Below, piece by piece: positions 20,297 to 20,438 of a DNA stretch of 20,438 nucleotides. Below the pieces are notes generated by a model. That model was not told the origin of the DNA. It saw nothing but the letters and a program-made list of their open reading frames with translations, and ran no database searches. Source of the DNA: a virus; IMG/VR virus record IMGVR_UViG_3300007799_000092, positions 1 through 20,438 of that record; one strand, 5' to 3'. A program made the position numbers and the translations under genes. Position 1 is the first letter of the stretch. Every line of letters starts with the position of its first letter.

Positions 20297-20438
20297 ATGG
20301 CCAAGCCCAAGGATGACCGGGCGACCGCGATCATCGCCGCGATCAACAAGGGGTTCAAGGGTGCGGCGACCCGCCTCAGCGGCGGTGCCCGCTCCGACGT
20401 CAAGGAGGTGATCCCGACCGGGATCGCCGTGCTCGACA
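20297..20438 (+). CDS. RecA/UvsX-like recombinase, 5' part only
   Basis: The frame starts at ATG 20297, two bases after the SSB stop, and runs off the window end after 47 codons. The visible part has an N-terminal helix and VKEVIPTGIAVLD, which is the typical run-up to the Walker A motif of RecA-like recombinases (TGI..LD). The ATPase motifs lie beyond the window. The start has no clear Shine-Dalgarno sequence and is probably coupled to the SSB gene. Confidence 0.7.
   Translation, partial: MAKPKDDRATAIIAAINKGFKGAATRLSGGARSDVKEVIPTGIAVLD

Overview
The window is a GC-rich stretch (roughly two thirds G+C by eye) carrying the replication and recombination block of a double-stranded DNA bacteriophage or prophage. 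Frequent GTG starts, GTGA/ATGA stop-start overlaps, and -10 boxes of the form TAGAGT or TAGTGT lying 6-8 nt ahead of start codons (leaderless-style promoters) suggest an actinobacterial host; that is an inference. No tRNA, rRNA, integrase, structural gene or CRISPR array was recognised.

Left arm (1-3270, minus strand): in transcription order, a 94-aa Cys-containing protein, a doubtful 83-aa frame, a 55-aa small protein, a MoxR-type AAA+ ATPase, a VWA-domain protein with an HExxH motif, and the first codons of another gene. Two copies of one promoter cassette, which includes the first nine codons (MENTEQTEM), sit before the 55-aa gene and the VWA gene. A short palindrome, TTTGC-NNTT-GCAAA, occurs four times in the window, each time in a promoter position (near 1380, 2863, 3317 and 5036), and looks like the operator of a regulon.

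Middle (3392-9513, plus strand): a 292-aa protein of unknown function, a 33-aa ORF, a zinc-ribbon protein, a sigma-70 region-2-like protein, a small HTH protein and an SF2 helicase. A non-coding stretch with three 33-bp tandem repeats follows, then a winged-helix protein that looks like a replication initiator. The linker of that gene carries four phased CAAAGTGTCCC-type repeats, a perfect inverted repeat and an AT-rich hairpin region, so it may hold the origin in the manner of phage lambda O.

Right arm (9510-20438, plus strand): a tightly overlapped replisome operon with a small Cys-rich protein, DnaB-like helicase, two small proteins, dCTP deaminase, zinc/Toprim primase, winged-helix protein, a Pro/Ala-linker protein, a uracil-DNA-glycosylase-superfamily protein, and a 1525-aa family A DNA polymerase precursor. 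The polymerase has an N-terminal UDG-family-4-like domain, a 3'-5' exonuclease, and two inteins in the polymerase domain. Then come a UvsY-like candidate mediator, a gp32-like SSB with an acidic tail, and the start of a RecA/UvsX-like recombinase.

The most unusual item is inside the first intein: a complete HNH endonuclease gene (16439-16987) lies in the +1 frame relative to the polymerase, while the polymerase frame stays open through it. The second intein carries the W-C-T residue triplet of class 3 inteins but still begins with Cys.
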